Shown here: positions 6,071 through 8,916 of the stretch, one piece after another | Layout: each line of letters begins with the position of its first letter | How positions within the stretch are numbered: position 1 is the stretch's first letter | From: Pseudomonadota bacterium | GTDB taxonomy: Bacteria; Desulfobacterota; Desulfobacteria; Desulfobacterales; ETH-SRB1 | Direction: 5' to 3' | DNA: 8,916 nt | NCBI GenBank assembly: GCA_018897415.1 | Contig: JAHIKR010000160.1 | Location: forward strand, 1 to 8,916 | Made by a program: the position numbers and the translations under genes | Notes under the pieces: model-generated | What the model was told of the DNA's origin: nothing | What the model saw: the letters and a program-made list of their open reading frames with translations, nothing else | Databases searched by the model: none

Positions 6071-6841
6071 ATGATACGATTTCTTGAATTTGCAGGGAGA
6101 CCACTTGTATTTTTTGTTGAAGAATGCGGCAGAATTATACTCCTTCTGCTGTCAACCATATCATGGATGTTCCGTCCGCCTTTTCGTTTTAGAGTAATTG
6201 TTAAACAGATGGAATTTGTTGGCGTCAATTCCGTTGGCGTTGTTTTGATTACAGGCGCTTTTACGGGTATGGTTCTTGCGCTTCAGACGTATCATGGTTT
6301 TAGAATGTTCGGTGGCGAAAGCCTGGTTGGTTCAACTGTGGCTCTGGCAATGACACGCGAACTTGGGCCGGTTTTTACAGCTTTAATGGTAACGGGGCGT
6401 GTTGGTTCAGCGATGGCGGCGGAACTTGGCACAATGAAAGTTACAGAGCAGATTGATGCTTTAAGCACGATGTCTGTCAATCCCATTCAATTTCTAGTTA
6501 TGCCTCGTATAATTGCCGCAATATTAATGCTTCCTGTTTTGACAATTGTATCTGATTTTGTCGGTATTGTGGGCGGCTATTTTGTTGGTGTTAACCTTCT
6601 AAAAATCAATTCAGGAATTTTCATAGCCAAAATAATTGATATTGTTGAACTGGACGATATTTTCAATGGACTTATAAAAGCTGCATTTTTTGGATTAATT
6701 CTTTCTCTTATAGGTTGTTACAAGGGAATATATACAATCGGCGGTGCTGAAGGAGTCGGAAGGGCAACAACACAGGCGGTGGTCTTGTCATCAGTATCGA
6801 TTTTTATCAGTGATTATTTTCTTACGGCGATCATGTTCTGA
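6071..6841 (+). CDS. mlaE: MCE-system lipid ABC transporter permease MlaE
   Basis: MlaE (YrbE family) is the inner-membrane permease of the MCE-type lipid transporter; it works with the ATPase MlaF and with MlaD to move phospholipid between the membranes. The 256-residue protein has an N-terminal interfacial helix (about 1-25) and several hydrophobic membrane segments (about 50-75, 100-120, 145-175, 205-225 and 232-254). It also has the conserved family core TRELGPV (95-101), GRVGSAMAAELGTM (109-122) and TEQIDAL (125-131). Length is typical. An in-frame TGA at 6056-6058 makes the ATG at 6071 the only reasonable start. No normal Shine-Dalgarno is seen: the nearest GAG is about 11 bases away, inside the end of repeat element B. 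It is the first gene of the mlaEFD operon. Confidence 0.96.
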   Translation: MIRFLEFAGRPLVFFVEECGRIILLLLSTISWMFRPPFRFRVIVKQMEFVGVNSVGVVLITGAFTGMVLALQTYHGFRMFGGESLVGSTVALAMTRELGPVFTALMVTGRVGSAMAAELGTMKVTEQIDALSTMSVNPIQFLVMPRIIAAILMLPVLTIVSDFVGIVGGYFVGVNLLKINSGIFIAKIIDIVELDDIFNGLIKAAFFGLILSLIGCYKGIYTIGGAEGVGRATTQAVVLSSVSIFISDYFLTAIMF

Positions 6842-7569
6842 TGATTGAAATAATAAAGATAAACAAATCTTTTAACGGCCAAAAGGTTCTGGACGATCTT
6901 GACCTCAATATAGAACCTGAAAAGATTACTGTCGTTATAGGTCAGAGCGGAGGAGGCAAAAGCGTTCTCTTAAAGCATATTATAGGTCTTATAAGACCTG
7001 ATTCAGGGCAAATTATCGTTGACGGAGTTGACATTACAAATTTAAATGACAAAAAGCTTAATGAAGTACGAAAGAAGTTTGGTATGCTTTTTCAGGATGC
7101 AGCCTTATTCGATTCTATGACGGTAGGTGAAAATATAGCTTTTCCACTCAAGGAACACACGCGATTGTCAATAAAAGAAATCAATAAAGTAGTTGATGAT
7201 AAGTTGAATCTTGTTGGATTGGAAAATGTGACACACAAAATGCCTTCCGAACTTTCCGGCGGTATGCGCAAGCGAGTTGGACTTGCAAGAGCCATTGCGC
7301 TGGATCCAAAAATCGTACTATTTGATGAGCCCACAACAGGCCTTGATCCTATAATGCGCGAAAGCATTGAGGAGCTTATTGTGTCGACCCAGAAGAGGAC
7401 AAAGGCGACTTTTGTTGTTATTAGTCATGATATTGAGTCCACCTTTGTGATTGCACATAAGGTAGCCATGCTGTATCAGGGTAGAATTGTTGCTGTTGGG
7501 ACACCGGATGAAATACGTTCATCAAATAATCCTTTTGTTAGACGGTTTATTAAGGATTTAAGGGATTAG
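6841..7569 (+). CDS. mlaF: MCE-system lipid ABC transporter ATPase MlaF
   Basis: MlaF is the cytoplasmic ATPase that powers lipid transport through MlaE. The 242-residue protein has every ABC element: Walker A GQSGGGKS (34-41), Q-loop FQD (84-86), signature LSGGMRKR (138-145), Walker B IVLFDE (158-163) with catalytic E163, D-loop GLD (167-169) and switch histidine H196 in VVISHD. The QDAALFDSMTVGENIAFPL stretch after the Q-loop is typical of MlaF rather than of other ABC ATPases. The ATG overlaps the mlaE stop by one base (TGATG) with no strong ribosome site of its own, which points to translational coupling. It appears fully functional. Confidence 0.97.
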   Translation: MIEIIKINKSFNGQKVLDDLDLNIEPEKITVVIGQSGGGKSVLLKHIIGLIRPDSGQIIVDGVDITNLNDKKLNEVRKKFGMLFQDAALFDSMTVGENIAFPLKEHTRLSIKEINKVVDDKLNLVGLENVTHKMPSELSGGMRKRVGLARAIALDPKIVLFDEPTTGLDPIMRESIEELIVSTQKRTKATFVVISHDIESTFVIAHKVAMLYQGRIVAVGTPDEIRSSNNPFVRRFIKDLRD

Positions 7570-7581
7570 GGGGATTTTTTG
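7569..7581 (+). promoter_or_regulatory. Ribosome binding site deciding the TTG start of mlaD
   Basis: GGGGGAT, starting with the last base of the mlaF TAG stop, lies a few bases before TTG at 7579-7581. No ATG or GTG is available until residue 18, in the middle of the membrane helix, so the TTG is the likely start. Confidence 0.6.
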
Positions 7582-8916
7582 TCAAACTTAAGCATAGAAG
7601 CAAAAGTCGGTGTTTTTGTTGTAATCGGAATGATAATTCTTGGATACATGTCCATGAGGCTAGGTAGGCTTGGTTTTAAAATGGATAAAGGATATGATGT
7701 TAAGGTATATTTTGATTCCGCATCCGGCCTTGAAGAAGATGTTTCAGTTGAGATTGCGGGTGTTGAAGTGGGCAGAGTCCGCAAGATTTTGCTTGAAGAA
7801 GGGAAAGCACTGGTTATTCTCAGAATAGATTCCAATGTTAAACTTAGAAAAGATGTTAAAGCTTCAATCAGAAGCAGGGGAATACTTGGCGATAAATATG
7901 TTGTGCTGATTCAGGGTTCTCCGTCAGCTCCCTTGATTGAACCAGATGGGCGCATTATTAGCACTGTCTCTGCAACAGATTTAGAGAGTCTGATGAATGT
8001 TCTCGGAGAGGTGGCAGAAAATATCAGCGAACTGACACGCTCATTTGCAAATGTAATGGGGGGCGAAAAGGGCGAAGCTTCACTGCGTTCAATAGTGGAT
8101 TCTATGAAGGCTGTGGCTGAAACTCTGAACAGAACTGTACAGGAAAACAACGAAGAGCTTGTAAAAATAATAGCAAATCTTTCCGAGTTCTCAGCAACAA
8201 TAAATGAAATTTCATCAAAGATTAATAAAGGAGAAGGAAGCATAGGCAAATTAATTAGCAAGGATGATACGGTCGAAAAGTTAAACGAGACACTTGCGTC
8301 ACTTCAAAAAATAACTGAAAAGGTAAACAGGGGAGAAGGATCAATAGGGAAGCTTATTAATGATGAAGAAACTGTAGAAAATATAAATTCAACTCTTACA
8401 AGCTTAAATGATTATATGCAAAAACAGGAAGCTTTCCGAACCTATCTGGACTACAGAGGAGAATATCTTTTTGATAGCAATGATGTAAAATCCTATCTTA
8501 GTCTTCGTATTCAACCAAGGGATGACAAGTATTATTTGCTCCAGATTGTTGATGATCCGGGTGGAGTGGAGTCTGAAACCGATATTACAACGACTACAAA
8601 CGGAACAACCACGACACAGCATATTGAAAAGAACGAAAAAAGTGAAATTAAGTTTTCAGCCCAAATTGCCAAGCGTTACTATGACCTTGGCTTGCGCGGT
8701 GGAATTTTTGAATCTACAGGCGGTTTCGCATTTGATTACTATCTTTTCAAAGATCGCCTGACTCTCTCAATGGAGGCCTTTGATTTTGATTCAGACAGCA
8801 ACGCTCACTTGAAATTCAAAGCAGATTTTACACCATTTAAGCATTTATATATAACCTCGGGCTTTGATGATTTTATAAGCGATGAGGGTAATGAATCTTT
8901 TTTTATCGGGGCTGGA
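7579..8916 (+). CDS. mlaD: MCE-domain lipid-binding protein MlaD with beta-rich C-terminal extension (3' end outside window)
   Basis: MlaD is the membrane-anchored MCE protein that forms a ring on MlaE and handles lipid in the periplasm. Reading from the TTG gives 446 residues with no stop by the window edge. A membrane helix (about 10-28) is followed by one MCE domain (about 38-114), including SGLEEDVSVEIAGVEVGRV (49-67) and RGILGDKYVVLIQGS (100-114). A helical region (about 125-214) comes next, then two 34-residue repeats centred on GEGSIGKLI (218-226 and 252-260). From about 286 the sequence becomes alternating hydrophobic/polar beta strands rich in Tyr and Phe, interrupted by a Thr-rich loop (333-346). 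Escherichia coli MlaD lacks such a tail (about 180 residues in all). The tail resembles an outer-membrane beta barrel, which is inference. It starts nine bases after the mlaF stop. Confidence 0.93.
   Translation, partial: MSNLSIEAKVGVFVVIGMIILGYMSMRLGRLGFKMDKGYDVKVYFDSASGLEEDVSVEIAGVEVGRVRKILLEEGKALVILRIDSNVKLRKDVKASIRSRGILGDKYVVLIQGSPSAPLIEPDGRIISTVSATDLESLMNVLGEVAENISELTRSFANVMGGEKGEASLRSIVDSMKAVAETLNRTVQENNEELVKIIANLSEFSATINEISSKINKGEGSIGKLISKDDTVEKLNETLASLQKITEKVNRGEGSIGKLINDEETVENINSTLTSLNDYMQKQEAFRTYLDYRGEYLFDSNDVKSYLSLRIQPRDDKYYLLQIVDDPGGVESETDITTTTNGTTTTQHIEKNEKSEIKFSAQIAKRYYDLGLRGGIFESTGGFAFDYYLFKDRLTLSMEAFDFDSDSNAHLKFKADFTPFKHLYITSGFDDFISDEGNESFFIGAG
8221..8424 (+). repeat. Two 34-codon repeats within mlaD
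   Basis: Residues 215-248 and 249-282 of MlaD align without gaps and are identical at 19 of 34 positions, including a shared GEGSIGKLI. The DNA has diverged more than the protein, so the duplication is old and under protein-level constraint. Similar glycine-containing helical repeats are known after the MCE domain in other MCE proteins. They probably extend the helical tube or form packing turns. Confidence 0.8.

Noticed and set aside
5947..6228. 93-residue open frame on the minus strand
   Set aside because: It is antisense to the start of mlaE and half of it reads through repeat element B. The translation has no recognisable domain, and mlaE on the other strand is clearly real.
7911..8261. 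116-residue open frame on the minus strand
   Set aside because: It is antisense to mlaD, which has MCE motifs and continuous coding on the plus strand. The antisense translation is Ser/Ile/Phe-rich without domain features.
8522..8761. 79-residue open frame on the plus strand
   Set aside because: It is a shifted frame inside mlaD with no ribosome site or recognisable domain, while the mlaD frame stays open to the edge. A frameshift in mlaD is not needed to explain the sequence.

Overview
The window looks like chromosomal DNA from a Gram-negative bacterium, most likely a deltaproteobacterium (Desulfobacterota, perhaps Desulfobacterales). This rests on the mlaE-mlaF-mlaD order, the style of the PilQ and PilP lipoproteins, the moderately AT-rich DNA and the repeat-laden intergenic space. 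It is an inference from gene content, not a taxonomic proof.

Layout. The left 5.5 kb is one tightly packed minus-strand operon, read right to left: a 65-residue XRE-type helix-turn-helix gene, then pilM, pilN, pilO, pilP and pilQ. These encode the type IV pilus alignment complex (cytoplasmic PilM, inner-membrane PilN and PilO, lipoprotein PilP) and the outer-membrane secretin PilQ. Start and stop codons overlap or nearly touch at pilM/pilN, pilN/pilO and pilP/pilQ. At the left edge a good Shine-Dalgarno sequence and ATG suggest another minus-strand gene just outside the window.

The right 2.8 kb is a plus-strand operon, mlaE-mlaF-mlaD, encoding an MCE-type lipid ABC transporter (permease, ATPase, membrane-anchored MCE protein). 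mlaD starts at a TTG and runs off the right edge. After its single MCE domain it has two 34-residue repeats and a beta-strand-rich tail that resembles an outer-membrane barrel.

The two operons diverge from a 514-base non-coding region (5557-6070) full of structure. Element A (5574-5715) has 17-bp terminal inverted repeats matching at 15 positions and lies in the presumed leader of the pil operon. Element B (5801-6065) has 34-bp terminal inverted repeats matching at 32 positions and ends 5 bases before the mlaE ATG. Between them are a perfect 16-bp palindrome and a sigma70-like promoter facing the pil operon. A second sigma70-like promoter, facing mlaE, lies inside element B.

The coding content is mostly known envelope machinery. 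The least explained parts are the two inverted-repeat elements in the divergent control region and the barrel-like tail of MlaD, which could let one polypeptide link the inner and outer membranes.
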